In this document: positions 37,033 to 49,709 of the stretch, in pieces
Layout of the letters: each line of letters starts with the position of its first letter
How positions within the stretch are numbered: the stretch's first letter is position 1
Assembly (NCBI GenBank): GCA_029224185.1
Contig: CM055201.1
Coordinates: 9,087,086-9,151,085 of the forward strand
Source of the DNA: Karalla daura
Lineage: Eukaryota > Chordata > Actinopteri > Chaetodontiformes > Leiognathidae
Direction of reading: 5' to 3'
DNA length: 64,000 nucleotides
Position numbers and translations under genes: made by a program
Notes under the pieces: model-generated
The model's input: the letters and a program-made list of their open reading frames with translations, nothing else
Told to the model about the DNA's origin: nothing
Database searches by the model: none

Positions 37033-38739
37033 TAACACACTCACCGACACACGCAAACACGCACACACGCAGACAAATACAGCTGTTGAGAGCCATCACA
37101 ACCCGTTGGCAGACGTCCAAGTCAAAGACGAGTGGTGTTGGAAGGCCTCCGTTTAGAGAGAAAGAGGAAAAAAAAAAGAAAAAGAGGTCCCACATTTTCC
37201 ATGTATGTTGTGTTAAACTCTGAAGATAGAAACTTGGCAGCACAAACACACATTACCCCGAACTGATTTCCACGTATTGGGTGGGTTGGGTGGGGGCTGG
37301 GGGGGGTGGGGTTGGGTTGCGCGGGGAATATCGTAAACCACCTTGATAAAAGCTGTCTGTGTGAGTGTCTCTGTCTGTGCGTGAGTGTGTGTGTGTGTGT
37401 GTTGCCTTAGGGCTGGCAGGTACACCTGTGAATACACACTGATTAAGTTTAAAAGGCGAGCACATTACATCTTGTTAACCCTCCCATGATGTTTTCTGAC
37501 ATGGTTGAAGCAGGAACAAGACAGGCACTCAGCCGCTTGAGGGATTCAAAACCGTAGAATGATAAGCGACAACAACTAACGTGGTTTATAAAGCACCAGA
37601 ATTCCTGACGCTCCGGGCCTTGTTTTTTTTTTTTCACCTCTGACCCGGTTAACACTGCATCAAAGATCAAGATATCATAAGCATGCAAATATATGGGGGT
37701 TTTTTTTCATTCCTTTTTCTGGTCATGTCATATGAAGAAGGGAAAACACACACGCGCACACACATGATTTGATGGCAGAGAGTAAGAACGAGAGCATGTG
37801 AGAGGGAAGGAAAGTGACAGGAAGTGAAGAAAATTGCTACATGCTGGCTGGCCACACACACACACTCACACACAATGCACCCATGTACACACAGAAGTGT
37901 GGTGGGTGTGGGGGTGGAGGGAGGGTTGTATGTATAGTCAAAGGGTTTCTGCAAGGTTCAGGTGAGGTAAAACAGAGCCGCAACCGACTCCACAGCAGGG
38001 CTGTGAATAAATGACTACATGAATAAATACATGAATGAATACATCCTCTTTTTTTTCTACATAATGAGTTCAAACATCTTGATCCACTTTAGCTAATAAT
38101 CCCCAGATCTCAGACACTTAACCTGAAAAAAAAACAAAAAAAACTCAGCCATCTTTTTAATGGATATAAATATTGTGAGCTGAGCTCCAATACATAAAAG
38201 TACTGAGAAGGAAATGCTGAAAATGAGAGGGATCTGACAGCAGCAGGGTAAACTCCTTCAAGGCAGGCCAGGCAACATATAGCAGCACAATGGATGCATT
38301 ATGGGTGGAGGGTATTTTATTTATTTATATATTTCTTTATTTTAAGTCCCCGTCGTGACGCAAGCGCGATAATATCGCACCACTCTCCTCACTTACGGTA
38401 TATAGACACTACTGACAACACGATTTCCTTCCCTTTAATGTCCAACAAAGCGACTCAATTTGGGGTCCACACCCTCAATAAACGGAGAATTACTTCCTAA
38501 AAGTTGAACTTTGGAGGTGTGGGGGAATGAGTGAAATTAACTCTGGGAAGCGTGTAATGTCGGGGTATGCAGAAGGAGGAGGAGGAGGAGGAGGAGAAGC
38601 GAAACAGAGAGAGAGAGAGAGACACGGGGAAGAATAATGCATGGCAAAAAAATGAAAACCTATGCGTCATACGAGACATGCAGTGTAAACAGAGGGAGAC
38701 AGGGAGGGAGGGAGGAGGAGGGGGGGCGCATATTTACCA

Positions 38740-39700
38740 GATATGTCGCTATTCCATAAACTGCGGCTGTCAGCTGGCGCAGATGTGGCAGCGGCTGCTG
38801 CTGCTCAGTGCGTCCCTCTCTCTCTCTCTTTCTCTCTCTCTCTCCCTCCCTCTCTCTTTCTCTTTCTCTCCTATAAAGTTTGCGGGGTGTTGAGAAGAAA
38901 CGCGCACGTACATACATGCAGACACACGCACGCACTCACACACGCAGGCACACAGTTTCTCCCCCCTCTCTCTCGCTCTCCTATCTGTCCCCCATCTCCC
39001 TGCTCTCTCTCTCTCTTTCTACTCTGTCTCTCTATCCCGCTCTCTCTCGCTGTCCCCTGTGCAGGAAGTGAACGCCGCTCACATGAACGCAGCTCCGGAC
39101 TGAGAGCAGCCTGACATCACGCTGCACCCGGCGAGCGGACGCTTTTTTTTAAAGACACAGTCTTTCTTTCTGTCCTCTCCCCTCTCCACGTCCCCTCTCC
39201 CAATCTGTCTCGATTTTTTTTATCATTATTATTATTTTTTTTTTTACAAATCCCCTGCCAGGCTAAAATGAACACCGTCCCACCAAGGTGCCCATGCCCG
39301 CCTTTCTGCATGCGTGCGTGCGTGCGTGCGTGAACTCGGTGCACTCGCTTAAAGGTGCAGCGAGGTGCGACTGTAAGAAAATAATACGAGCTTGAACTGT
39401 TTGTAAGTGGAGTGGAGGCGGAGATACCCGCACGACAGGTGTGTGTGTGTGTGTGAGAGAGTATTTGTGTGTGTGTGTGTGCGTGTGTGTGTCCTGACCT
39501 GCTCCTTAATGGCATTTACATGTGTGGCCGCCTCACGTGTTCCCTGTGTGGGCACACATGTGTGTGTGCGGTGCACTCCTGCTAAATTATAAGCGCCTAC
39601 TGCTGGAGGGATAGGAGGTGACCTCAAGTCAACTTTTCTTTACTGCAGGCGGACAATAGAGCTGAATCACCGCCGCTGCGGGCTTGAGAGCGGTTACAAA
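38740..39700 (-). promoter_or_regulatory. Weak candidate for nacc2 promoter / non-coding first exon
   Basis: This stretch has more CpG than its surroundings (about 39065-39150 and 39645-39720), separated by CT tracts. The reverse strand has a donor-like GTGAGC at 39077-39082. nacc2 needs an upstream exon in this direction, and this is the best CpG cluster between nacc2 and tmem250. There is no direct evidence of transcription. Confidence 0.18.
39308..39332 (+). repeat. (GCGT)n short tract
   Basis: About six GTGC units; CpG-rich tetranucleotide. Confidence 0.85.
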
Positions 39701-39739
39701 TCCTCGTGGAGACGGAGAAAAGTCAAGATGTCGTGGCAT

Positions 39740-39870
39740 CAGCTTCTCATAGTGCGTGATTTTCTGGTTTCTCTGAACAGCAAACTGGACGTATTTGAGG
39801 TGTGGGTGTTGTTTTTCTTCCCAAATAGCGATGACGTTGAAGATGATTGAGGAGACTCCGTTGACGCAGT
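39740..39870 (+). repeat. Degenerate AT-rich dispersed repeat fragment A
   Basis: Shares GATTTTCTGGTTTCT..AACAGCAAACT and TTTGAGG with the fragment at 40735-40890, about 1 kb away in the same orientation. I recall similar sequence as part of an abundant fish repeat whose end contains AATCGACAGATTAATCG. Confidence 0.55.
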
Positions 39871-40311
39871 CTTACTCGCATTTAAAAAGGTTTACTGCGG
39901 AGAAGATCAGCAAGCGGGTCCGCTTGGAGAGGACCAAAGCCGGAGGGGTTCTCTGACCAGCAGCTCCAAGTGTACACATTATATATGGCTATATATGGCA
40001 TCCTCCTTAACCCTTAACCCCCGTCTGCATAATAATCCCATCAATCATCCCATGAACAATGCAAGACACCATGTCATAAGTAGTTTCAGACATGGGCTTC
40101 AGATATTACGTGGGCAAAAACAAAGTGCTTCCAGCTGTCTACATTAGATTATGTTCCGTCCGTAGTGGAAAGTCTATTGTGCATGTATTTTGTATTTTTT
40201 GTCTTTTCTTCTTTTGGGTAACTTGAAACTACTTGTTTCTTTGCAGATTGTCGAGTTTTGACATATACAGCCTATTTATGTGTGAATGTGTGACAAAGAT
40301 ACAGTACTTAT

Positions 40312-40429
40312 TGTACATACATACATACATACATACATACATACATACATAAATACATAAATATATACATACATACATACATACATACATACATACATAC
40401 ATACATACATACATACATACAAACATACA

Positions 40430-40460
<31 letters not shown>
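40312..40460 (+). repeat. (CATA)n microsatellite
   Basis: Over 30 CATA units with AATA and AACA interruptions. The 112-codon reverse frame of tyrosine, valine, cysteine and methionine repeats is a product of this array. Confidence 0.97.
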
Positions 40461-40461
<1 letters not shown>

Positions 40462-40734
40462 AAGACATGCACTCATGCATAAATACATATATGCAAGCAT
40501 GGTTTTCACTTATTTTTATGCATGAAGCACTTTCTCCAGGCTTAGGGTTCGACCAGATTTCATACATTTATTTAGTTATTCTTGCTTGGACCTGGGGGAG
40601 GTCATCCATGTAGGCTAAAACCCAGCTTGCTCCTATCTTCACATAACTGCTTCATTTGTTTCTCTCTCCTCTTATTTGTAAGTGTTTAAACATTCTTTGT
40701 GTGCTGTGAGGGAGGAAAAAAAAGAAGAAGAATT

Positions 40735-40890
40735 CTTTGATATTTGATTATTTTCTGGTTTCTTTAACAGCAAACTAAGTCTCTTTGAGGCGGGGACAAA
40801 ACAAAGTGTTTTAAGTTCTTCTTGGCCTTCATGAAACATAAATCAATAGAGAAAATCGTTGACAGATTAATCAGGTACAAAAATAACTGT
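40735..40890 (+). repeat. AT-rich dispersed repeat fragment B
   Basis: GATTATTTTCTGGTTTCTTT, GGACAAAACAAAGTG and ATCAATAGAGAAAATCGTTG followed by ACAGATTAATC agree with the fish repeat mentioned for fragment A. More complete than that copy. Confidence 0.65.
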
Positions 40891-41054
40891 TTGTTGAAGC
40901 ATAAATTTACTCCTACTGCCCCTACTGGAAAGTAACTGGAAAGTAACTAAGTACATCTTCTTACTTGATTTCTCCTCGCTTTTCCTCCTAGTATTTCTCC
41001 TTGCTTTGCAGAGAAAAGATGCTGCTGCTGCCTCTCTCCAGCATACATAAAGCT

Positions 41055-41096
41055 AAGGCAGGGAATACACACTGGCCAGGTCAGCAGTCCATTACA

Positions 41097-41158
<62 letters not shown>

Positions 41159-41315
41159 TTCACACTCAAATTCATCCGATGGCAATTTAGAGTCTCCAGT
41201 TGACCTAGACATGTATGTTCTTGGACTGTGGGAGGAAATGGGACTTGTCTGGAGTAAACCCACGCACACATAAGAAGAACATACACAACTGGAGGCAATA
41301 CATAGATAAAAAGAC
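41055..41315 (-). repeat. SINE-like repeat, copy 7, containing (CA)n
   Basis: Reverse orientation: GCAGGGAATACACACTGG, CAGTCCATTACAGGACACA, a pure CA array at 41099-41156 (29 units), CAATTTAGAGTCTCCAGTTG, TTGGACTGTGGGAGGAAATG and AGTAAACCCACGCACACA. The microsatellite sits where the family consensus has a short CA-rich segment, so it grew within the element. Confidence 0.88.
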
Positions 41316-43494
41316 GCCTCGTCTTGTCCCTGTTTTTCATTTAATTCTCGACAGTTTTGGTGCGATTCATCACAGTTTTTAAAGGCTAGTTATAGGATTG
41401 AACCAAATATGTTAAATTAATCTTTACCTCTACTTAGTGAGCTCACATGTATGCCAGCTCGCTCTTCTCTTACAGACCCACATCATTTCTTCTATTACAT
41501 TTTCTCATCCATGTCATCATCGTCTCCAACACGCAACTTGCACAACATTTCTGATGAACAATGCTGAAAAACCACAGTTAGTCCTGTGGTATTTCTATAG
41601 AAAATTACACGAGGGTGGATGACATCGAGTTTACGGAGCTCTTGTTCTGCTGCCTCATAGTTAAAGAGCTGCTGTGATGCTCCTATAGGGAGTATCATGT
41701 GGTTCTCAGTGGTGAGTTAATAATGATTTCATTGTTCATCGGTCTATGCCATTACTATAGTTACACTCTCATTAATGTTTACGAGGCAATTAAAGGCGCT
41801 TCATTATGGTTCATTGTTCAGCTAAACCAGTAAAACTGTTACTGTAGTCTAATAAAATCACGGCCTATTATTTTGGAGTGTACAACACTCAAGTGCCTTT
41901 GAGCCGGTCCCGCAACAACAGGGTAAATAAATGGAGTAGATCAAACTGTTTTCGTTACTTTTCATGATTGTGACATCCGAGATCCGAGCCAGAGAGGAAG
42001 TTGATCAAACACAGTGTCTCTCCGCTGATGAGTGCGCGGGGCAAAACCGCCGAGTCATTCATACTAAGCAAACAGCCTCAGCTTTTCCAAATGGAAAGAA
42101 GAAATGAAAACGATCATGGTATGACCTCACCGCCAAGCCAACAGCACTTAAAGCACAACACTGACATCACAAGACAATCCATGTTCTCCTGTTCTGCTCT
42201 GGTGTACCCGGGCCTGCATGGTGAGGCATATGATGCGTTGATCCCCGGAACAAAAGCTCATTGTTCCCCCCGCTGATTATGCATTTACAGCCTGAGGCCA
42301 TACAAGTCTCAAGCATGTCTCCGTTAGGCCGCCTGCCCTCGTGTCGAAAGTTCAGATCCGAAGATGGAGCCCTGGTGCTTTCCAGTGAATCTTCCTCAGT
42401 TCCGTGTAAAAAGAACCTCTCTTATTTCACTTCTTCCACCTGTTGTGACCCCGATCTAAAAATCGGGCTCTTTGAAGGTGACCTAGAACGGTTGATTGGA
42501 GTGTTTATCCTTAACATATGGAACATTGGTTTCATCAGTAATGCCCTAGATGCTATTTTAAGCTATTGTAAGAGTGTATCACAATCCATTTCTGCACAGA
42601 TTTGGTGCCCTTCCATGCTCATCTGGCATCCACACATAAGCTTTAGTTTGGCCGGCAATAGACTATTCAGCACAGCCAAGTTAAAGGTGTTTTTATTTCG
42701 TTGTACTCCCTTTAAGCGATAGTGTGCAAGTATAAGCAGGAAAATATACTCCTGCATTCACAAGTACATGACTGCAACTGATTTTTTTCTCCATTAATCA
42801 ATAATTTGGTTTTTAAGGACAGAAAATTCCACCTTCAATTGAATTAGAGACGTTCTCTGACTAAATATAGCATTATCAACAAAATCTAAAGGATAAGCTG
42901 AAGCATCTCACATTCTGCGAAACTGGAACTGTGAAAAATGCTGATTATCAAAAGTGTTGCCACTTAATTTACAGTCAATCGATTCTTTGTTTCGGCACAT
43001 CAAACAAAAGTGCACTCAGAACCGAACATGAGATAGACGCAGTGGAAGGAAACGTTATGTTTCCCCTCCGAACGGCAGCAGACAGCGTCATAAAACTGCT
43101 CAAGAACCTTCAAGACGTTTCTGCACGAGCGAGGCGCTTGAGAGAAAGGAGTGGCATCCCAGCGCGGGCCCTCGTTAGATTCCGCGAGCCCACTTCACGC
43201 CATGTGAAAACGAGTCTATATAAGGTGACTGGGTCGCAGCCATTTCCATTGTTATGCTTGGCAGAAACAGCGGGGGCTCGCTGTGGCAGCCGTTTGCGTG
43301 CTGGAGGAAGCTAAACAGAGAAGTCTGTCAGAGCAGCTCTCGACTGATGGAACACTTGACCCAAAGACGTTCTCAATTTGAACTGTCACACACTCTTATG
43401 ACACAGCCCGAGGCATGCCATCATGGGTGTTACACAACACAGTGGAGACATTCACCCAGCTCGCACACAGATTGAAGCGGAAAACATTTCATCA

Positions 43495-44256
43495 ACAGGA
43501 AATTTATTCAATAGGTTTTACAAAAAAAACAAAAACAAATAAATTGTTGATGCTTGCCACTTACACGGTTTTTTGTCAGTTTCCGTCTCCTATTCTGCCC
43601 CATATAAGCACATCACACACACACTTGGTTTGGCCATTTTAAACATTAGTTACTGTATACCGGGCCTAAAGTCTGTGGAACATGTATTCTTGTGTGGATC
43701 CGCGTTTACACGCAACATAACTGGACTGCATCTCAACCTGGGATTCATGCTCATGTTCAGAGCCCGGCTTGTGTTTTGGCACAAGTGACTGGCCTGTGTC
43801 AGGAAGCTGTGATGCACATCATGTGTTTAGGTCACTTTTCCACGCAACACTGACTCTGACATTCAAATTTTCCTTTATCATAAACAAAGCAGTTTCTTGT
43901 CAAGATGCCCTTTGAGATGAGTGAGAACGGTTTACACACGGAGAGTCCTGATGACTCAGATCTGGAATGCCTTGTTCAGACTTCATGCATCGTTTTTCAC
44001 ACTCAGGAACCGGGTGAATTCTCTCTGAGTAACACAGAGCCGACGACGTGAAGAGGACAGAACAGACAGATGCTACGCGCACTCTCATTGGATTCTATCA
44101 TTTCTGAAACTAAACCAACAAGCTGTTGGGTTTTGAGTCAAAAGGGGTTTTTTTTGGGACAGGAGGAGGACGGGTTGGGCATGTGTCGCTCCATCACGAC
44201 AGCGAGGCCGCAGCACGAAGCGTCCACACTGGTTTCCGACGCCGCCTGCGCCACCG
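43495..44256 (-). other. tmem250: Probable tmem250 3' UTR
   Basis: Runs from the stop codon to a minus-strand AATAAA at 43503-43508. No competing gene or repeat lies between. The end point is inferred from the signal only. Confidence 0.4.
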
Positions 44257-44676
44257 CTACATGTCCACAAACACCATGAAGCACCAGCCCAGCCCCCCCA
44301 CCAGGAACATGGTGATCTGCATGCTGTAGATGATCAGGTCGTTGACCACCCCGAAGTCCAGGCGCCGGTGCCCCAGCAGCAGGAGGATGACGGACAGCTT
44401 GTACTGAAGGCGCAGCAGCACGCGCACGCTGACGTACTGCACGAAGAAGAGGGTGGAGAGCGCCACCCACAGGAGGGACGTCAGCAGGCTGCAGCCGAAG
44501 TAGAGGAGGAACCGGAGGAAGCTGTACATGCAGCGCGAGCGCAGGTACAGGTCAAAGTTGTTGTACTTGGTGCGCACTAGCTTGGAGGCGTGCGTCGACC
44601 CGCAGGCCGAGTGCATGCAGGTGGTGTGGGGGCCATGAAAGCTGCGCACCCGCCGCGGGATGGGGATCACAGGCAT
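44257..44676 (-). CDS. tmem250: TMEM250, small multi-pass membrane protein
   Basis: TMEM250 (C9orf69 in human) is a 139-residue membrane protein of poorly known role. This frame gives exactly 139 residues in one exon. The N-terminal MPVIPIPRRVRSFHGPHTTC and TKYNNFD, and the C-terminal GGLGWCFMVFVDM, are near-identical to the mammalian protein. Hydrophobic segments lie at about residues 53-80, 82-102 and 113-137, after a basic, soluble N-terminus. An in-frame ATG 24 nt upstream (44700) would add MLGSSSPP; I chose 44676 because the known family members start with MPV. The reading frame is intact and ends with TAG. The neighbouring nacc2, on the same strand, repeats the human order. Confidence 0.95.
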   Translation of the reverse strand: MPVIPIPRRVRSFHGPHTTCMHSACGSTHASKLVRTKYNNFDLYLRSRCMYSFLRFLLYFGCSLLTSLLWVALSTLFFVQYVSVRVLLRLQYKLSVILLLLGHRRLDFGVVNDLIIYSMQITMFLVGGLGWCFMVFVDM

Positions 44677-44845
44677 GGGTGGGCTACTGGAGCCCAGCAC
44701 GGCGCGCGGGAGTTACAGGCGGAGTCCTCTGCCCGGGGTGTTGCTTCTGAGGAGGCAGCGAGCGTCATTTGGTGGTGGGAGGAAGGAGCCGAGGCGCGAG
44801 ACGAGAACACCCATCGAGGTTTTCTTCTTCCAGCGGAACAAGGTC
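44677..44845 (-). other. tmem250: tmem250 5' UTR in the coding exon
   Basis: A strong minus-strand acceptor, CCTGTTTTCCTTGCAG, ends at 44846, giving 169 nt of 5' UTR before the start codon. A weaker alternative, CTGCCTCCTCAG, would start the exon at 44746. Confidence 0.5.
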
Positions 44846-45810
44846 CTGCAAGGAAAACAGGCATGAAGTCACCTAAATGCACATGCTAATGCGGCGAACC
44901 TTAACGACTGACGGCTCTGACTTTAATCTGGCAGTTCCCACTTGCTGGTTGATAGTGACCTGGACGTGCCCAGCTCTAACCGTTCAATCAGTCCATTTTA
45001 ACAATTCCCTCTGCTCTATGAGTGTTGGGACATGCTTCAACAGACAAGCACTGCTTCAAGTCAAGATAATGAATGAATAGACCTATAAGATGTTTTAGAA
45101 TTGCACTCGACAACTGTTAACTCTAGATTTGTCACTATTTATGTTTTGGCATTAAAGCTGTCCTCTTCTCATTGATGCATATAAGACATGTCCAGGCATA
45201 TTTTCTTCAAAAGGTCTTCAAAATCTCAGCTTTAATGTTTTACATTTGTGCAGCTGTTTTGCAATTGGTTTACATTTGTTGTTGCTGTTGTTATAATGCC
45301 TTTTGTAACTGATATATACGCATTTGCGTTGTTGTGCCTGCACACACATACTTTAGACACGCACCATTGCACACTAATACAACTGCTGCTACCCCTGCAC
45401 TTAGATCACTGATCTATCCATCTATATTATTTTGCATTTATGCACCCATTTTTGCATATCCATTCTGCATATACTGTTGATATTGGCTCTTTTATCTCTA
45501 GTTGGTATAGCTCTAGCTGCTATTTTGCGCCTGCTCACTTCAGTGTTCACACTGGCTTTGGTCAAGCCTGGCTGTTCTTGATGCAGCTACATCCACATAC
45601 TCGATTTGCCTAATTCATGTAAATCAGGCCTGGTTACCCATGCTCTTCTTTGAGCTTACACAATACACTAAGGTAAAAGCCTGTTTGGCTGATTTGAGGC
45701 TATTTCTGAGCACATTTAAAGCCTAAACGGTAGCTAAACGTGCAGAAAGGTTGATGCATGTTGTGTGTGTGTGTGTGTGTAACGACACAGTCGTGAAGGA
45801 GCGACGTTGA
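44846..45810 (-). other. Probable tmem250 intron 1
   Basis: AT-rich sequence with no coding exon or clear repeat except a short GT tract at 45760-45780. Bounded by the donor and acceptor inferred for tmem250. Confidence 0.4.
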
Positions 45811-45816
45811 GCTTAC

Positions 45817-46024
45817 ACTACGACGCCTTCTTCTGCTGTTTGACTGCCGGACCTCCGGATCATCACATCACATATTTACTGCACTTTCGACCCTCGCCAC
45901 AATCCCCACAGCCACCACAATCACCACCGCAGTGTCCTGATAGATGGCTGGAGAAAGACGAAGCCGGGGCCGGCGCCTCAGCGTCCCTGTCGCAAAATAA
46001 ACGAGTCATCCTGCCGTGACGTCA
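45817..46024 (-). promoter_or_regulatory. Probable tmem250 non-coding exon 1 and CRE promoter
   Basis: A CpG-bearing segment with a full CRE, TGACGTCA, at 46017-46024 lies 1.3 kb upstream of the coding start. Toward the gene, a donor GTAAGC at 45811-45816 could end a non-coding first exon at 45817. The distance, direction and CRE agree with a housekeeping-type promoter like that of nup214. Exon limits are inferred. Confidence 0.4.
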
Positions 46025-46195
46025 TCAGCAATCTTAAAGGGGCCGCGCACCCCGAGCAGGAGCCTCTCAGACACTCCTGACCTAGAGCACAGACCTCCCA
46101 GATCCAAATCCTTGGGGAGTGCCTTCAAACATCAGAGAATTTACTGGGTTATATCAGCTGAAAATCAAGTAGACCACACTTTAAATTCATTAACG

Positions 46196-46539
<344 letters not shown>

Positions 46540-46544
46540 GTTCG

Positions 46545-46975
46545 CCAGGCAAAGGCAGAGATTAAATCCTTAGCAGGTCTGTCAGTCCATCACAGGGCAC
46601 ACACACGCACACACAGACCACTCACACTCACACCTAGGGGCAATTTAGAGTCTCCAATCGACCCAAACATGCATGTTTTTGGACTGAGAGATGGAACTGG
46701 AATCCTCAGAGAAAACCCACGCAGACATGGTGAGAACATGCAAACTCTACATGGAGAGATTCCTGTCAGGAATTGGAGGACACACACACACACAGACACA
46801 CACACACACACACCATTTACTTTCACAATCTCACCTGGGGCAATTTTCTGTAGAGCCTCCAATCAACCTGAATGCATTTTTTTGGACTGTTTTTGACTCC
46901 TCTTTTGGTCTGAACAAGATACAAACTGGTGACCCTCTTGCTGTGAGGCAAAAAACCACTGGGCTACTATATGGC
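46545..46975 (-). repeat. SINE-like repeats, copies 8 and 9 (tandem)
   Basis: Reverse orientation. Copy 8 (about 46545-46780) has CAGTCCATCACAGGGCACA, GGGGCAATTTAGAGTCTCCA, AACATGCATGTTTTTGGACT and GAACATGCAAACTCTACATG. Copy 9 (about 46781-46975) repeats GGGGCAATTT, CTCCAATCAACCTGAATGCA and TTTTTTGGACTG and ends with the tRNA-like head complement GGTGACCCTCTTGCTGTGAG. Confidence 0.9.
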
Positions 46976-47512
46976 CATGTCTCTATTTTTTCCTCATTAT
47001 ATGCAACCCCAATGTTTTCTCATGGTCTTATTTATGAGTGGGTGGAAAACAATGAAGGTGAGTGATGTGGACAATATACCAGCCTGCAGTTGTGTGAAGA
47101 GTGCTGAGCTACAAGGTGCAGCTCACCATTCACCGTTCTGTTTATGTGTTTGCCCTCACCTACGGTCATGCGCTGTGAGTACTGACCAAAAGAATGAGAT
47201 AGCAAATGACAGGTGGGGAGAGGAGTTTCTAACTTTTCCTGCTGAAACTGTATCTGTTTCCTGACCTTGTTGTTATCTGTGTATAAAACACTGGGTGCTC
47301 ATCTATTCCGTGCTCATTCACTCAGCTCTTGTATTTTCCCACCTGCAGGTGCTTGAAGTACACATATACAGACAGGCATATCTGACTTCATTCTTCAACT
47401 GACAGAATTTCCACTGCGGGGCCGTTCAGACGTGTGAAAAGTTAATCCACAGAACAAGTCATTGTGAATGCGTGGGCTGGGGCATTAGCATATCTGTCAG
47501 CCAAATTAAGGT

Positions 47513-47600
47513 ATCCATCCATCCATTATCTTACTGGCCTCTTGGAGCCTACAGTATCCCCAGCACACACACAGGGCGAAGTCCACAGTCCACAGCAGCC
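47513..47600 (-). repeat. SINE-like repeat, copy 10 (tail fragment)
   Basis: Contains ATCCATCCATCCATTATCTT and CCCCAGCACACACACAGGG, the complement of the family tail that ends in GGATGGATGG. Confidence 0.7.
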
Positions 47601-48509
47601 AAATTCAGGAATAAAAAGTAAAGGTACACATTAATTATGCTGCAGAATAACTGCAGAATTATCACATATGTCACATGCTCAGGGTGAGCATTGTTGAGGC
47701 ATTGCTGTGGATTAAGCAAAACTGTCATGTGTTTGTAGAAGTCACTGTGGTTGTGGTTGGTTGGATGACACTGAACAGTCTGGGCAGGACATAGTGTTAT
47801 TTGGAGAGTTAGCAAAGCCATGTATAATGTAGTGGATTAAAGAGTCTTTTGCTTCAGGGATATTGTAGAGTAGTCGTATGAAAATACTCCAGGTTCACAA
47901 TCCTCAAATTTGTACTTGCTCTGGACTCTATGTGCATCAATAGAGTATGTTTGCAATTCTTTGCAGTGCAGCACAAAACCCCCAGTCAAATAAGGAGTTT
48001 TTGCTGCCATAACAAAGGGAATGTGAGGCCATTTCACTCCAAAACTTTGTTTCCAGACACAACATTAATAAGCAAACACTGTGCTTGCCCCTTCCTTAAA
48101 GCACAGGGGTGGATGTATTCATAAGTACCAATGAAACCATAGAAGAATGGTCTGCTTTAAAGAAAGATTCAGCCATTAATTTGGTAACACCTAAGTACAG
48201 TCGTACAGTACAAGCTGTAAAGTGAACCTGAAGTATCAACAGTACAAACAAATCTGGTCTTACACTGCTGTTTTGTTATCACAAAAATCATATAGAATCA
48301 AAAGTGCAAACAAACACTTTCTGATGCTTTCCTAACATCCTTTCCCTCTATCACTGTTTCAGGTTCCCAGTGTACCTGTGAGCTAATGTGAGAGAGCTGA
48401 GGAAACTTATGCTGTCTTTGCACATCACACATCATCAGCACAGTGGTACTTGCAGGAAGAAAAGTAAGTTTGAGTCTTGGCTTATTTTGTTCACCTGCAG
48501 CAGTTGTAA

Positions 48510-48512
48510 AAA

Positions 48513-48570
<58 letters not shown>
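48510..48570 (+). repeat. (GA)n microsatellite
   Basis: About 30 GA units with one AA interruption. Confidence 0.96.
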
Positions 48571-48578
<8 letters not shown>

Positions 48579-48667
48579 CACTTTGCGAAGGTTGTAGGTG
48601 TATTTGCTTGTGTGAGGCTCACAAAAGGTTATACACACAGTGAGATCTCACACACATCCTCCCATAG

Positions 48668-48685
48668 ATGTGTGTCTGTGTGTGT

Positions 48686-48738
<53 letters not shown>
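48668..48738 (+). repeat. (TG)n microsatellite
   Basis: About 35 TG units with two TC interruptions, 100 bp after the GA array. Confidence 0.96.
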
Positions 48739-49645
48739 ACATAAACATGTTCTATCAAGTAACCTTCATGGGGGCCGATTTATGGGTCGGCCGATTGATT
48801 GCATCTCAGCTATCTGTCAGCGAGCCAGATGGCATCAGGTGGTGATAAATCATAATAAATATGGGCTTTTTTTTCAAAAGAGGAGTTTATGGCAGTAGTT
48901 AGTAATGCACTGGATCACTTTACTGGGAAATTGAAGTTGTTATTATGCAAAATTAGAAAAACAAACCTTATAATATTTAATCAAACACACATAAAGATGT
49001 CACTGAGGCTGATTATATTAATCAGGTTTGCTTTACTTTCACGTTATGATGGAGTTGAATAATGAAGTCCATAGCATAATTACTTGAGTGGCAGCCAAAA
49101 TCTGAAGTCAGCTGTGGCAATGCAGATGAAGGTGTAGCCACTTTGTCCACAAGAGAGCGCCCGCTGTCCCCAAATTAAAATTGAAAGTACATTTACATGT
49201 CTGTCAGTACGGACTTAAAAAGCCTAAGTTGCTTTTAAGTCTGCCATTGTTGTTCAGCATAGTGTCAACAGCATTGCGACATCATTCATTTCCGTGGTAT
49301 TCCTCATGAAGGCTATCTGATAAAGGCTTTTTTTGAAGCTCAGGGTCAAGCCAGTGCATGTGCCGCATTCACTGAAAGAGCTGCTTTCAGGGCTCCCTTC
49401 CATAATCTTGTTGCTCCTGTGAGAACTTGATCTGTGGCTTATCAATGCCACTGCAGTGACAAACAACCTTTAGCCAAGGTGCTGAAGTCTGGCTCCAGAA
49501 AAGATAAAAAGACTCTGTTGCCCATTTTCAATGTGAACGGGCAACACTATATGAGTGTTTGTCACAGAAACCCTGAACGTCAACAGCTAAACAATAGTTC
49601 ACTTGTAGCCAAACAAATCAAATCCCCACACTGTAACTCATGGAC

Positions 49646-49648
<3 letters not shown>

Positions 49649-49706
<58 letters not shown>
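49649..49706 (+). repeat. (AC)n microsatellite
   Basis: A pure array of about 28 AC units. Confidence 0.96.

Positions 49707-49709
<3 letters not shown>

Larger units (their letters stand above)
20208..43480 (-). other. Probable nacc2 5' intron(s), no coding exon seen
   Basis: 23 kb between the nacc2 coding start and the tmem250 3' end. I see no conserved coding exon on either strand. It is rich in GA, CA, TGTC and CATA microsatellites, with three SINE-like copies and a related pair of AT-rich repeat fragments (39740-39870, 40735-40890). A non-coding nacc2 first exon must lie in or beyond it. Confidence 0.55.

Noticed and set aside
39728..39850. A 40-codon frame starting MSWHQLLIVRDF, as a possible microprotein
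   Set aside because: Most of it coincides with a degenerate dispersed repeat (GATTTTCTGGTTTCT..AACAGCAAACT) that recurs at 40735-40890, so the frame is a by-product of the repeat.
40276..40567. Tandem repeats in the CATA array as a possible CRISPR-like or protein repeat
   Set aside because: A simple 4-bp microsatellite with no spacers; the genome is eukaryotic.
42261..42722. 153-codon plus-strand open frame
   Set aside because: No domain, signal or family resemblance, no splice context, and composition like the surrounding non-coding DNA.
44700..44700. Upstream in-frame ATG of tmem250 as the start
   Set aside because: It would add MLGSSSPP, absent from the known family N-terminus, which begins MPV at 44676.
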